A DNA stretch of 64,000 nt. Source: Microbacterium sp. SORGH_AS_0888 (GTDB lineage: Bacteria; Actinomycetota; Actinomycetes; Actinomycetales; Microbacteriaceae). This document shows positions 7,668 through 16,426 of the stretch, piece after piece; position 1 is the first letter of the stretch, and each line of letters opens with the position of its first letter. The translations under genes and the position numbers were made by a program. The notes beneath the pieces were generated by a model, which made no database searches, was not told where the DNA came from, and saw nothing but the letters and a program-made list of their open reading frames with translations. The DNA lies in assembly GCF_030818905.1 (NCBI RefSeq), contig NZ_JAUTAZ010000001.1, positions 1,736,001 to 1,800,000 of the forward strand. Direction: 5' to 3'.

Positions 7668-8405
7668 TCAGAGCAGCAGGTACACCGCGCCGACGATCGT
7701 GAAGACGATCACGAGCCGGTCGAACACCGTCTGGTTCAGCCGCCCCGCGAGCCACCGGCCGCCGAGCGCCCCGACCACGACGAGCGGCACGAGCACGAGA
7801 TCCAGCAGCAGCTCGGGCGGGGTCAACAGACCCAGCCCGATCGAGAAGGGGAGCTTCGTCAGGTTCACGAGGAAGAAGAACCACGCGGCCGTCCCGAGGA
7901 AGCGCTTCACGTCGAAGCGCGCCGCGAGGAAGTACATCGACATGACCGGTCCCGCGGCGTTGGCGACCATGGTCGTGAAGCCGCCGAGCGCACCGTAGGT
8001 CGCGGTCGCGACCGGGTGGATGCCGCCGGTCACCGCGGCCTGCGCCCGCCGCCGCAGCAGCGTGATCGCGATCACGACCAGCAGCAGGACGCCGATCGTG
8101 CGCTTGACCCAGCCGTCGGAGGCGAACGCGAGGAAGACGGCGCCGAGCAGCAGCCCCGCGACGACCGCGGGCGCGAGCCGCACGAGCGCCCGCACGTCGG
8201 CGTGACGCCGGTAGGCCGTCACCGCGAAGAGGTCGGCGACGAGCAGCAGGACCAGGAGCGCGCCGGTCGACTGGCGCGCGGGCAGGAGCGAGGCGAACAC
8301 GGCGACCGACACGGTCGTCGCCCCGGGGATCGCCGTCTTCGACAGGCCGACGATGACGGCGGCCACCGCCAGCAGCGCCCAGGCCCAGGCGGCGAGATCA
8401 GGCAT
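7668..8405 (-). CDS. TauE/SafE-family sulfite/anion exporter
   Basis: A 245-aa polytopic membrane protein with about eight hydrophobic segments, the usual size of the TauE/SafE permeases that export sulfite, sulfoacetate or related anions. Family-like motifs are GLSKTAIPG near the N-terminus and GGFTTMVANAAGPVMSMY in the second half, the duplicated glycine-rich motif of the family. The start at 8405 (MPDLAAWAW) was chosen because the extension upstream is arginine-rich and lies over fbiA. It overlaps the fbiA stop by 8 bp, so the two are probably co-transcribed. A decayed copy of its last codons exists at 6555-6665. Confidence 0.85.
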   Translation of the reverse strand: MPDLAAWAWALLAVAAVIVGLSKTAIPGATTVSVAVFASLLPARQSTGALLVLLLVADLFAVTAYRRHADVRALVRLAPAVVAGLLLGAVFLAFASDGWVKRTIGVLLLVVIAITLLRRRAQAAVTGGIHPVATATYGALGGFTTMVANAAGPVMSMYFLAARFDVKRFLGTAAWFFFLVNLTKLPFSIGLGLLTPPELLLDLVLVPLVVVGALGGRWLAGRLNQTVFDRLVIVFTIVGAVYLLL

Positions 8406-9375
8406 CCGCCGCCCGCAGCGCCGCCTCGGCCAGCGCCGCCGACAGCTCGAGGTCGCGCATCCACAGCGGCGCCACCTGGGCGCGGATGCCGAGACCGTCG
8501 ACGGATGCGGCGAGCCCGGCGTCCTCCTCCGCGAGCAGCCAGGCGTCCAGCACACCGCCGTCGGCCCGCGCGCCGTAGTGGGCGGCGACCGCATCCGCCG
8601 CCGTCGCGACGCCGATCGCCGTCAGGCAGACGTCGGCCATGCCGCGCACGACCGCGCCGCCGATGATGGGAGACACCCCGACGACGCGCGCGCTCGTCCG
8701 CCGCAGCGCTTCGCGCACACCGGGCACCGCGAGGATCGGGCCGATCGAGACGACGGGGTTCGAGGGGGCCATGAGGACGACGTCGGCCGCGGCGATCGCG
8801 TCGACCACGCCGGGAGCGGGGGCCGCGTCGACGATCCCCGGGTTCTCGAAGGCCGCGGGGGCGAGCGTCGCGCGATGCCTCGTCCACCACTCCTGAAAGT
8901 GCATGTCCCCGCCGCCTTCGAGACGCACCCGGGTGTCGACCTCGGCGTCGGTCATCGGCAGCATCCGGATGCCGAGCGGCCACCGTCGCGAGAGGCGCTC
9001 CACGACCTCGGTCACGGTGAGGCCGTCGCGCAGCCAGCCGGTGCGTGCGAGGTGCGTGCCGAGATCGAGGTCGCCGAGCGTGAACCACGGCCAGCCGGCG
9101 CCCCATGCCTGCAGTTCCTCGTTCACCCGCTCGGTGTCGCCCGCGCGCCCCCAGCCGCGGACCGTGTCGTTGACGCCCCCGAGCGCGTAGAGGACGGAGT
9201 CGATGTCGGGCTGCAGGCGCACCCCGGACAGCCACAGGTCGTCGCCCGTGTTGACGATCGCGGTCGCCTGGGGAGCGCCGCGGCGAAGCAGGGCCTCGCG
9301 CACGCCGAGAAGGAATCTCGATCCGCCGACCCCGCCGGCGAGCACGACGACGCGGGGTCGCTCACTCGATGTCAC
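8398..9375 (-). CDS. fbiA: 2-phospho-L-lactate transferase (CofD/FbiA)
   Basis: A 325-aa enzyme that transfers the phospholactyl or phosphoenolpyruvyl moiety from the guanylyl-activated donor made by CofC to FO, giving F420-0 or its dehydro form. The N-terminal VVVLAGGVGGSRFLLG is the diagnostic CofD nucleotide-binding motif. IVNTGDDLWLSGV, PDIDSVLYAL and TLGDLDLGTHLART are further conserved segments, and MAPSNPVVSIGPIL lies in the second half. It starts at GTG 9375. It is divergent from the WXG100 gene at 9499 and followed by tauE with overlap. FbiB (gamma-glutamyl ligase) is not in the window. Confidence 0.93.
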   Translation of the reverse strand: MTSSERPRVVVLAGGVGGSRFLLGVREALLRRGAPQATAIVNTGDDLWLSGVRLQPDIDSVLYALGGVNDTVRGWGRAGDTERVNEELQAWGAGWPWFTLGDLDLGTHLARTGWLRDGLTVTEVVERLSRRWPLGIRMLPMTDAEVDTRVRLEGGGDMHFQEWWTRHRATLAPAAFENPGIVDAAPAPGVVDAIAAADVVLMAPSNPVVSIGPILAVPGVREALRRTSARVVGVSPIIGGAVVRGMADVCLTAIGVATAADAVAAHYGARADGGVLDAWLLAEEDAGLAASVDGLGIRAQVAPLWMRDLELSAALAEAALRAADA

Positions 9376-9498
9376 CGATCAAGTCTCGCAGAGCCCTCTC
9401 GGGCGCCCTTACCACCGCCGCCCGGATTCCTCCACAGCCCCTCACGCCGACACCGCCGAGTTGCCAGAATGGTCGGAGGACACGACGAGGGGAAGAGC

Positions 9499-9786
9499 AT
9501 GGCGGATCACATCCGGATCGAGTTCGAGCGAGTCGGGCAGACCGTCGAGGCGCTCAAGGCGGCCTCGGTGCAGATCCGCGCGGAGCTCGATCAGCTCGAC
9601 GCACGTCTGGCCGTGATGGAAAGCGGCTGGCAGGGCGAGGCTCGCGAGGCCTACTCCGTCGCGCGCGCACGGTGGGAGACCCAGATGCGCCAGATGCAAG
9701 CCACCCTCGACGCCTACTCGCAGGTCCTCCTCGCGACGGGCTCGGCGATCGCGGATGCGGAGTCCAAGCTCGCGAAGTCGTTCTGA
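9499..9786 (+). CDS. WXG100-family type VII secretion protein
   Basis: A 95-aa helical-hairpin protein with the WXG turn in ESGWQGEAREAY at about residues 43-46. The length and the all-helix, Ala/Gln-rich composition are typical of the EsxA/EsxB family. The start at 9499 has a strong purine-rich ribosome binding site (gaggggaagagc). It lies 25 kb from the ESX core and opens a satellite group of type VII-type genes (9499-13930). It probably pairs with another WXG100 protein or works with the two unknown proteins immediately downstream. Confidence 0.85.
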   Translation: MADHIRIEFERVGQTVEALKAASVQIRAELDQLDARLAVMESGWQGEAREAYSVARARWETQMRQMQATLDAYSQVLLATGSAIADAESKLAKSF

Positions 9787-9808
9787 GCGTCCTCATCGAT
9801 GGCCGGAA

Positions 9809-9814
9809 TACGCT
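9809..9814 (+). promoter_or_regulatory. Putative -10 box (TACGCT), leaderless promoter
   Basis: TACGCT lies 6 nt before GTG 9821. The paralogous gene has TAGGCT at exactly the same distance from its first GTG, which supports both the promoter and the start choice. Confidence 0.5.
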
Positions 9815-9820
9815 GACCAC

Positions 9821-10801
9821 GTGATGTTCGACGGCAGCAGGAAGAAGCAGGCCGCGGCGGCCCGGAGTGCGCTCGTGCGAGACGCCGAGGCGGCTGGATG
9901 GACGTGGCATGGCCCGACCCCGCCGCCATCCGCAGAGATCTGCGAGGCGGCGCTGCGCGGTGCACGTCGAGCAGGCTTGCCCTGGACCAGCGGCATCCAG
10001 CCCGTCTGGACGGTAGGGCTCGCCGATGGCGTGAGCGGGACGGTCGGGGACCGAGGCTTCGTCGCGGGACGCCTGGCAGGATATGCACGCGGCACGACAA
10101 ATGACGGGACGGTTTTCGGTCACCTTACGGAAGCATCCGTCGTGTGGTCGACGCTGCCCGCCCCGCTGCCGGAGATCCGGCTCGTGGACCGAACCGGCAC
10201 CGCGGATGACGCCGGGATCCGGCTGCCGGCGATCCAAGCGCTCGGAACACGCTGGTCCGCCGAGGGCTTCCTTCCGGCGTTCGCCGCCGACCTCTTGTCC
10301 CCAGAGTTCATGGCCGCGCTCGATATGGTCCCGGCGTGCTCGGCCATCGTGATCCGGGCCGGCGTGATCCTCGCGTACGGTTTCGAGCCCTGGGATGCCG
10401 CCGCGATCCGCGACCGCGTGGCCGCGCTCGATCGCCTCATCCGAGCCGTGCCCGCCCACTGCTGGAACCGCGCGGACGCGCTCGTCGCCGGCACCGGGGT
10501 CTTCCCCCACGACATCGCCGACGGCGACCGCCTGCGGCTCGACCAGCGGCTCGTCGCTCTCGACTGGCAGGGCGGGGGCCTGTCCAAGTTCCGTTGGGAG
10601 GACATCGACACCCTCGACAACAGAGTCGTCCTGAGCGGGCGCGAGTCCGTCGAGCTCGAGGTGTACCCGATCGACCGGGCGCCCGCCGAGCTCCGGCGCG
10701 GTGTCGGCGTGCAGTTCGGCGGCTTCGGCGACCCGCTCGCCGAAGCCCGGGCGCGCGGCGTCCGCACCGTCGCCTCGACCCTGTCGTCCCAGAGCGCGTA
10801 A
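9821..10801 (+). CDS. Unknown protein, paralog A of a tandem pair
   Basis: About 326 aa, soluble, with no signal peptide and no membrane segment. I do not recognise the family. It is clearly paralogous to the next gene: a basic N-terminus followed by EAxGWTW and PPPxxEICEAALRG; a WTVGLADGVSGTVGDR block; ERR-free central segments such as LPAPLPEIRLVD; a hydrophobic SAIVIRAGVILAYG near residue 185; and ADALVAGTGVFP near 225. Both paralogs end in RTVASTLSSQ- or PTVASTLGGD-like tails. Start at GTG 9821 (ATG 9824 is an alternative) because a -10 box is 6 nt upstream. Location after a WXG100 gene suggests a type VII-associated role, but nothing in the sequence proves it. Confidence 0.65.
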   Translation: MMFDGSRKKQAAAARSALVRDAEAAGWTWHGPTPPPSAEICEAALRGARRAGLPWTSGIQPVWTVGLADGVSGTVGDRGFVAGRLAGYARGTTNDGTVFGHLTEASVVWSTLPAPLPEIRLVDRTGTADDAGIRLPAIQALGTRWSAEGFLPAFAADLLSPEFMAALDMVPACSAIVIRAGVILAYGFEPWDAAAIRDRVAALDRLIRAVPAHCWNRADALVAGTGVFPHDIADGDRLRLDQRLVALDWQGGGLSKFRWEDIDTLDNRVVLSGRESVELEVYPIDRAPAELRRGVGVQFGGFGDPLAEARARGVRTVASTLSSQSA

Positions 10802-10886
10802 GCGAGCGACGATGCGATACCCAGATCTCACGATCCTCGTACGAGCAGACGGCGAGGCTTCTCAGCCCGCGCATGGGACCCCGGCC

Positions 10887-10892
10887 TAGGCT
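10887..10892 (+). promoter_or_regulatory. Putative -10 box (TAGGCT), leaderless promoter
   Basis: TAGGCT lies 6 nt before GTG 10899, matching the spacing in the upstream paralog. Each paralog therefore seems to have its own promoter. Confidence 0.5.
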
Positions 10893-10898
10893 GAGGCC

Positions 10899-11873
10899 GT
10901 GGTGTTCGGACAGCGCAAGCGCGAGGAAGCAGCCGCGCGTCGGCGGGTGCTGCAGCAGCAGGTCGAGGCGGAGGGCTGGACCTGGAACGAGGCGCAACCC
11001 CCACCCGCGTTCGAGATCAGCGAAGCCGCACTGCGCGGACAAAGACGGTACGAGATCTGGACCATCGGGATCGCCGAGGTCATCGACGGGACGACCTCGG
11101 ACCGCACGTTCCGCGCCGGCCGTCTCGTGGGCTACGAGTTCGGCACGACGAACAGCGGCATCCCCCACGGCGATCTGCGGCAGACCAACGCGATCTGGAT
11201 GTCGCTTCCCGCGGCCCTGCCCGAGATCCGCCTCGCGGACATGACCACCACCACGACGACCGTCCGAGACTACGGCCTCCGCCTCCCCCCGCTCACCCCA
11301 CCGCGCACCCCTGACGGCCGCTGGCAGATCGAGACCTTCATCCCCGCCTTCGCCACCGACCTGCTCCACCCCGCCTTCCTCGCCGCGCTCGCCACCCTCC
11401 CACCCCTCAGCGCCATCGTCATCCGCGCCGGCGTCATCCTCGCCTACGGCACGCCCACCCTCGACGTCTCCATCATCCACACCATCGCCCGCACGCTGTC
11501 GGCTCTCATCGACACCGTCCCGGCCACCGCCTGGGGACGCGCCGACCCCCTCGTCGCCGGAACCGGCGTCTTCCCCGAAATGATGAACGACGGCCCCGGC
11601 CTCACACTCAACGCACGACTCATTCGCCCCGACTGGAAAGGCTACGGACTGGCGAAGGAGGTGCCGTGGCAAGACGCCGCCAACGCACGGAGTCACGTCG
11701 TGCTCACCGGACGCGGGGCGGGAGTCGACGTCTGGGACCCGGTCCCGGACGCAAAGCCGGGGTGGTACGTGAGCGCCGCGGTCGGCAACCTCACTATGGG
11801 TAGCCCCATGCCACACGGCATCCCCACCGTCGCCTCGACCCTCGGAGGCGACGGGGCGACGGAAAGCTCCTAG
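10899..11873 (+). CDS. Unknown protein, paralog B of a tandem pair
   Basis: A 324-aa soluble protein, paralog of the preceding gene along its whole length: VEAEGWTWNEAQPPP, ISEAALRGQ, YEIWTIGIAEVIDGTTSDRTF, SLPAALPEIRLADM, SAIVIRAGVILAYG and RADPLVAGTGVFP. The central part (about residues 110-140) is the most divergent region. A run of TTTTT and proline codons there gives locally unusual cytosine-rich codon use. GTG 10899 or 10902 can serve as start; 10899 fits the promoter spacing. Function unknown. It is convergent with the YbaB-like gene at 11880. Confidence 0.65.
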   Translation: MVFGQRKREEAAARRRVLQQQVEAEGWTWNEAQPPPAFEISEAALRGQRRYEIWTIGIAEVIDGTTSDRTFRAGRLVGYEFGTTNSGIPHGDLRQTNAIWMSLPAALPEIRLADMTTTTTTVRDYGLRLPPLTPPRTPDGRWQIETFIPAFATDLLHPAFLAALATLPPLSAIVIRAGVILAYGTPTLDVSIIHTIARTLSALIDTVPATAWGRADPLVAGTGVFPEMMNDGPGLTLNARLIRPDWKGYGLAKEVPWQDAANARSHVVLTGRGAGVDVWDPVPDAKPGWYVSAAVGNLTMGSPMPHGIPTVASTLGGDGATESS

Positions 11874-11879
11874 AACGGC

Positions 11880-12311
11880 TTAGCGCTCGTTGATCGTTGC
11901 GCCCGGATCCTCCAGCGCCCTGAGAGGCCCGGAGAGTCCGGCGTCGGCCTCGCGGAGCGTGACTGCGCCGATCTCTCCCGCGCCAGCCTCTTCGACGACC
12001 TCGCCCAGCCGCTCCCGCAGGTCGAGCAGTGCGTCGCGGACTGTCGCCATGATGAGCCGGCTGAGTGCCTGGGGGCCCAGGTCGACACCGTGGCGTGTGA
12101 TCTGCAGATCGGTCAGAAGGCCGCCGGCCGAGACCGTGGCCTTGACCTCGCCACGCAGCGAGGACGCCGAACCGGACACCACAGCCAGCTGCTCCTGCAG
12201 CACGGCGGCGGTGGCACCGCGAGCGTAGGCGGCGGCGTACTGGGCATCGCGCAGAGCGAGTCGCTCCTGGATCTCAAAAGGCATCTGAGAGAAGTCGGGC
12301 GCGTCGGTCAC
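11880..12311 (-). CDS. YbaB/EbfC-like protein of a type VII satellite cluster
   Basis: A 143-aa protein with the YbaB/EbfC pattern: an N-terminal helix (MPFEIQERLALRDAQYAAAYAR), a beta-rich middle (GEVKATVSAGGLLTDLQI), then a conserved PQALSRLIMATVRDALLDL helix. Divergent YbaB-like proteins commonly accompany WXG100 genes in actinobacteria. Whether they bind DNA or chaperone secreted partners is not established here. The start is GTG 12311, overlapping the stop of the upstream gene as GTGA, so it is last in a four-gene minus-strand operon (13930 to 11880). Confidence 0.75.
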   Translation of the reverse strand: MTDAPDFSQMPFEIQERLALRDAQYAAAYARGATAAVLQEQLAVVSGSASSLRGEVKATVSAGGLLTDLQITRHGVDLGPQALSRLIMATVRDALLDLRERLGEVVEEAGAGEIGAVTLREADAGLSGPLRALEDPGATINER

Positions 12312-13201
12312 TTGTTCTCGCCCGATCCATACACACCGTTCTCCTCCATCGACTTCGTGACTCCGTCGTTCGTTCCTCTTACAATTCCGACCAGATTGAC
12401 CGCGTTGAGGTCGATCTTGATGCTCGCGCCGCCGAGTCTGGCCGGAAGCCGACCCACGTGATGCGTGAACTCGTGGCCAACTTGCGTGAACCTCTGAATA
12501 GCATCCGAAACCTTCTTCATCACGTCCTGGATCTTCTCCACCCACTTCGCGACCTTGCTCACCCACTGCGCGATCTTCGGAGATACCTGCGCGACGATGA
12601 GGGGAATCCCAACGCCGGCGGTGGCAACCGCTTCCACGACCGCTTGGATGAGCTGACCGACGAGATCGGCGATGATGCCCTTGACGATCTCGTACACGAT
12701 CTGCACGACGGACGCCGCGAGCCGCAGTCCGTTCGCGTTGCTGTGGGCGGCCTCCGAGAGCAGGCGCAGAATCCCGGTGAGGCCGTTCGCGACGGCTTCG
12801 TACCCGGTCGCCGCCGCGCCGTCCCAGTTCTCGCGCAATCCGCTGAGCGCCTGGTCTCGTTCGTCGGCGACGGCGCCGAGCGCCTCACCGACGTTGTCCC
12901 AGGTCTCGCCGAGGGCTCGCACCATCTCGGGGCTGCCGGTGAGCAGCTCGAGCTCCTGATGAAGCGGCTCGATGTAATCGAGCAGGAACGACGCACACGA
13001 CGACGCCAGCGTCGCGATCGGGTTGGCGATCATGCTGACGACATCCAGCGCCGATCCCGCCACGTCGATGACGCCGGAGGTGATGTTGCCGTTGCCGAAG
13101 TCGCGGACCGAGCTGGCGATCCCGCCGGCGACCGGCAGCGCTCCGAGCACCGCCTCTCCGCTCAGACCGCTTTCGTAGGTGGGGGCGGCGATCAGCGACA
13201 C
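12308..13201 (-). CDS. Putative type VII secreted protein with embedded WXG100-like domain
   Basis: A 297-aa, mostly helical protein. A central segment (about residues 90-165) resembles a WXG100 hairpin with the WXG turn at NWDGAAATGYEAV. This is followed by a hydrophobic stretch (VVQIVYEIVKGIIADLVGQL and AVATAGVGIPLIVAQV). The C-terminus ends VYGSGENK, containing Y-x-x-x-E, the form of the type VII export signal. It may be a substrate in the style of PPE or LXG proteins but carries no recognised toxin domain. It is third in an operon with an EspC-like protein and two YbaB-like proteins, and is separated from the upstream gene by 2 bp. Confidence 0.6.
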   Translation of the reverse strand: MSLIAAPTYESGLSGEAVLGALPVAGGIASSVRDFGNGNITSGVIDVAGSALDVVSMIANPIATLASSCASFLLDYIEPLHQELELLTGSPEMVRALGETWDNVGEALGAVADERDQALSGLRENWDGAAATGYEAVANGLTGILRLLSEAAHSNANGLRLAASVVQIVYEIVKGIIADLVGQLIQAVVEAVATAGVGIPLIVAQVSPKIAQWVSKVAKWVEKIQDVMKKVSDAIQRFTQVGHEFTHHVGRLPARLGGASIKIDLNAVNLVGIVRGTNDGVTKSMEENGVYGSGENK

Positions 13202-13203
13202 GG

Positions 13204-13509
13204 TCAGATCACCTTCGCGATCGCGTCGGCAAGACCGTCGTCGAGCGCGGAGTAGGTGAGGGCCGCGCCCGACACGGCGGCCGACTCGGCGGCCAAAGCG
13301 ACCCGCAACGCGCCCAGGCCTGCGAGGGTCGTCGACTGCTGGAGACTCACGATGGGCACGAGGAAGGAGCAGAGGAGCCCGAACGCCGCGGGCTGGAGCG
13401 CCACGGCCGTCAGCGACGCCTCCGCCGCCTGGCCGACACGATCGGCTGCGTCTCCGAGCTTGGACGCGTGCGCACGCAGCGCGTTGACCTGTACGTCGAG
13501 ATCTGTCAT
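13204..13509 (-). CDS. EspC-like / WXG100-superfamily small protein
   Basis: A 101-aa protein starting MTDLDVQVNALRAHASKLGD, the helix pattern of the EspC-type ESX-associated family (PF10824-like by pattern). It has a hydrophobic centre (FGLLCSFLVPIVSLQQ) and a C-terminal helix. It lacks a WXG tripeptide. Start at 13509 with a gaagga ribosome binding site. Within the operon it lies directly before the larger WXG-containing protein, suggesting the two are export partners. Confidence 0.6.
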   Translation of the reverse strand: MTDLDVQVNALRAHASKLGDAADRVGQAAEASLTAVALQPAAFGLLCSFLVPIVSLQQSTTLAGLGALRVALAAESAAVSGAALTYSALDDGLADAIAKVI

Positions 13510-13543
13510 CGCTTTCCTTCCTCTACTCCGTCGCCTTCGGGCG

Positions 13544-13930
13544 TCACTGCCCGTCCCGCCGCTGGATCTCCTCGTAGAGCTCATCGATCCGCTGCGAGAA
13601 GTCGACGCGCGGCGCCTGCAGGTGCGGCTGCAGCACGGCGGCGCGAATCGGCTCCGCCTGGCGCTGCACGTCTTCGATCGCGCGGGACGTCGCGGTGAGC
13701 ACCCAGCCGGAAACGGTGCGCCCGTCCGCATCCGAGATGGCCTCGGAGAGCGCGACATCGATGACGATGCCCTGGTGGTCGACTGTGACGGTCGCCTCGT
13801 CCTCGTCGCTGTGGCCGATGCCGCGCAGCTTCGCGAGCTCGCCCGTCAACTCCTGCGCGACGTTCGACAGCTCGGTCGCGCGCTCCAGCTGGGCGGCGAT
13901 CCCCATCAGGATCTGGGCGGCGTCTTCCAT
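13544..13930 (-). CDS. YbaB/EbfC-like protein
   Basis: A 128-aa protein with the YbaB fold pattern: an N-terminal helix (QILMGIAAQLERATELSNVA), a beta-strand segment ATVTVDHQGIVIDVALSEAI, then a helix ending in DVQRQAEPIRAAV. It is first of the four-gene satellite operon. The paralog at 11880-12311 ends the operon, so two YbaB-like proteins bracket the putative substrates. No direct DNA-binding residues can be assigned. Confidence 0.7.
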   Translation of the reverse strand: MEDAAQILMGIAAQLERATELSNVAQELTGELAKLRGIGHSDEDEATVTVDHQGIVIDVALSEAISDADGRTVSGWVLTATSRAIEDVQRQAEPIRAAVLQPHLQAPRVDFSQRIDELYEEIQRRDGQ

Positions 13931-14025
13931 GCGACTCTTTCTCGAGCGAGCGGCTTCCGCCCGCATGCTATCGAAACGGCGGGGCCCCCACGCGACTGTC
14001 CACAGGCTTGACCCCCGTGAGAGAT

Positions 14026-15348
14026 TCAGACATCCGCCGCCGCGGCCGCACGGGCGGCCCCGGGGAGCGCGGCGACGACCCGGGAGAGCGCGTCGTCGTC
14101 GTGCGCGGCGGTGAGGAACCACGCCTCGTAGACGCTGGGGGGCAGCGAGACACCGGCATCCTGCATCGCGTGGAAGAACGCCGGGTACCGCCCGGCCTCC
14201 TGAGTCAGGGCTTCGTCGTAGTCTCGCGGCGCCTCCGGCAGGAAGGCGAGACCGAACAGGCTGCCCGCACGCGGAACGCTGTGGGCGACCCCCGCCGCGT
14301 CCAGCGCGCCACCGAGAGCATCGGCCACGACGGCGGATGCCGCATCCACCCGCGCGTACACGTCGCTCGTCGCGAGCCGCAGTGTCGCGAGGCCCGCCGC
14401 GACCGAGAGCGGATTGCCGCTGAGGGTGCCCGCCTGGTAGACCGGGCCGACCGGGGCGAGGAGGTCCATGACCTCGGCCCGGCCGCCCAGAGCGGCCAGC
14501 GGCATCCCACCGCCCACGACCTTGCCGAACGTGAACAGGTCGGGCAGGTAGTGCTCGCCGGCGGCCTGCTGCAGCCCCCAGTAGCCGGCGGGGTGCACGC
14601 GGAAGCCGGTGAGCACCTCGTCGAGGATGAGCAGCGCGCCGTGCCGGTGGGCGAGGTCGGCGAGCGCGGCGTTGAAGCCGGGTTCCGGCGGCACGACGCC
14701 CATGTTGGCCGCCGCCGCCTCGACGATGACCGCCGCGATGCGGTCGCCGTGGGCGGCGAAGACCTGCTCGATCGCGGGCAGGTCGTTGTAGGGCACCACG
14801 AGCGTCTGAGCCGCGATGGGCGCGGGAACGCCCGCCGAGCCCGGCAGGGCGAGGGTCGCGACGCCGGACCCTGCGGCGGCGAGCAGCCCGTCGGAGTGGC
14901 CGTGGTAGTGACCGGCGAACTTCACGAGCAGGTCGCGGCCGGTCGCGCCCCGGGCGAGGCGGATCGCCGTCATGGTGGCCTCGGTGCCCGTCGACACGAG
15001 CCGCACCTTCTCCACCGGCGCCGCCTGCTCGGCGACGACGCGGGCGGCGATCAGCTCCGCGAGCTCCACCTCCGCCTCGGTGGGCGCACCGAAGGACAGT
15101 CCTCGGGATGCGGCCTCCTGCACGGCCCCGACGACCTCGGGGTGCGCGTGGCCGAGCAGGGCGGGGCCCCAGCTGGCGACGAGGTCGACGTACTCCCGAC
15201 CCGCGGCATCCGTCACGGTCGCGCCGTGCGCGCTCGCGAGGAATCGCGGCGCCCCGCCGACCGCCCCGTAGGCGCGCACGGGCGAGTTGACCCCTCCGGG
15301 GATGGCGTTGCGCCCCCGGGCGAACAGCTCGTCGTTGCGGTCGGTCAT
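14026..15348 (-). CDS. hemL: Glutamate-1-semialdehyde 2,1-aminomutase
   Basis: A 440-aa PLP-dependent enzyme converting glutamate-1-semialdehyde to 5-aminolevulinate, the second step of the C5 heme pathway. Visible motifs: [12 protein letters not shown] at the N-terminus, [39 protein letters not shown] and the PLP lysine in [12 protein letters not shown], then [11 protein letters not shown]. The length is normal. It is the last gene of the minus-strand heme cluster, about 100 bp from hemB. Confidence 0.97.
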   Translation of the reverse strand: MTDRNDELFARGRNAIPGGVNSPVRAYGAVGGAPRFLASAHGATVTDAAGREYVDLVASWGPALLGHAHPEVVGAVQEAASRGLSFGAPTEAEVELAELIAARVVAEQAAPVEKVRLVSTGTEATMTAIRLARGATGRDLLVKFAGHYHGHSDGLLAAAGSGVATLALPGSAGVPAPIAAQTLVVPYNDLPAIEQVFAAHGDRIAAVIVEAAAANMGVVPPEPGFNAALADLAHRHGALLILDEVLTGFRVHPAGYWGLQQAAGEHYLPDLFTFGKVVGGGMPLAALGGRAEVMDLLAPVGPVYQAGTLSGNPLSVAAGLATLRLATSDVYARVDAASAVVADALGGALDAAGVAHSVPRAGSLFGLAFLPEAPRDYDEALTQEAGRYPAFFHAMQDAGVSLPPSVYEAWFLTAAHDDDALSRVVAALPGAARAAAAADV

Positions 15349-15451
15349 GCGGTGTCCTCCTCCGCGAGCGCGCGCGTCGGCGACGCATCGCGCGATCGTT
15401 CGTCGTGGGTGTTCCCTCGCACGAGGGTCGAGGGCGCCGGGGTGCGGGATC

Positions 15452-16426
15452 TCAGCGCAGCCACGCGGCCGCCTCGACCGCCCAGTACGTCAGGATCGCG
15501 CCGGCGCCGGCGCGGCGGATGCCGGTCAGCGACTCCAGGATCGCACCGCGGCGATCGATCCAGCCGTGCGCGGCAGCAGCCTCGACCATCGCGTACTCGC
15601 CCGAGACCTGGTACGCCCACACCGGCACGTCGACGGATGCCGCCACCTCGGCGAGCACGTCGAGGTACGGCATCGCGGGCTTGACCATGACGATGTCGGC
15701 GCCCTCCTCGACATCCAGCAGCGCCTCGCGGACGCCCTCGCGTCCGTTCGCGGGATCGAGCTGGTACGTGCGGCGGTCGCCGGTCAGCTGCGAATCGACC
15801 GCTTCGCGGAACGGTCCGTAGAACGCCCCCGCGTACTTCGCCGCGTAGCCCAGGATCAGCGTGTCGACGAACCCCTCGGTCTCGAGCGCGTCGCGGATGG
15901 CCGCCACCTGGCCGTCCATCATGCCCGACAGCCCCAGCAGGTGCGATCCCGCACGCGCCTGCGCCAAGGCCATCGCCACGTAGCGCTCGAGCGTCGCGTC
16001 GTTGTCCACGGCGCCGGAGGCGTTCAGCACGCCGCAGTGCCCGTGGTCGGTGAACTCGTCGAGGCACAGGTCGGTCTGAACCACCAGCGCATCGCCGACC
16101 TCGGCGACCACGGCGCGGGTCGCCACATTGAGGATGCCGTCGGGGTCGTCCGCGCCGGAGCCGAGGGCATCCCTCTCGGCGGGGACGCCGAACAGCATGA
16201 CGCCGCCGATGCCCGCGGCCGCCGCATCCGCCACGGCCCGCCGCAGCGAATCCATCGAATGCTGCACGACGCCCGGCATCGAGCCGATCGGCAACGGCTC
16301 CGTGATCCCCTCGCGCACGAACATCGGCAGCACGAGCTGCGCGGGGACGAGGTGCGTCTCACGCACCAGACGGCGGACCGCCGGCGACTGTCGCAGCCGC
16401 CGCGGCCGATGCGCGGGGAAGCTCAC
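15452..16426 (-). CDS. hemB: Porphobilinogen synthase (delta-aminolevulinate dehydratase)
   Basis: A 324-aa enzyme condensing two 5-aminolevulinates to porphobilinogen. The two Schiff-base lysines are in [16 protein letters not shown] and [14 protein letters not shown]. The metal-site region reads [13 protein letters not shown], a form with Cys and Asp that is intermediate between the all-Cys zinc and Asp magnesium versions. Initiates at GTG 16426, overlapping the hemD stop (GTGA). Confidence 0.96.
   Translation of the reverse strand: MSFPAHRPRRLRQSPAVRRLVRETHLVPAQLVLPMFVREGITEPLPIGSMPGVVQHSMDSLRRAVADAAAAGIGGVMLFGVPAERDALGSGADDPDGILNVATRAVVAEVGDALVVQTDLCLDEFTDHGHCGVLNASGAVDNDATLERYVAMALAQARAGSHLLGLSGMMDGQVAAIRDALETEGFVDTLILGYAAKYAGAFYGPFREAVDSQLTGDRRTYQLDPANGREGVREALLDVEEGADIVMVKPAMPYLDVLAEVAASVDVPVWAYQVSGEYAMVEAAAAHGWIDRRGAILESLTGIRRAGAGAILTYWAVEAAAWLR

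Noticed and set aside
8353..9498. A long N-terminal extension of the WXG100 protein at 9499
   Set aside because: It is antisense to fbiA with shadow-type composition. The ATG at 9499 has a strong ribosome binding site and yields a family-sized protein.
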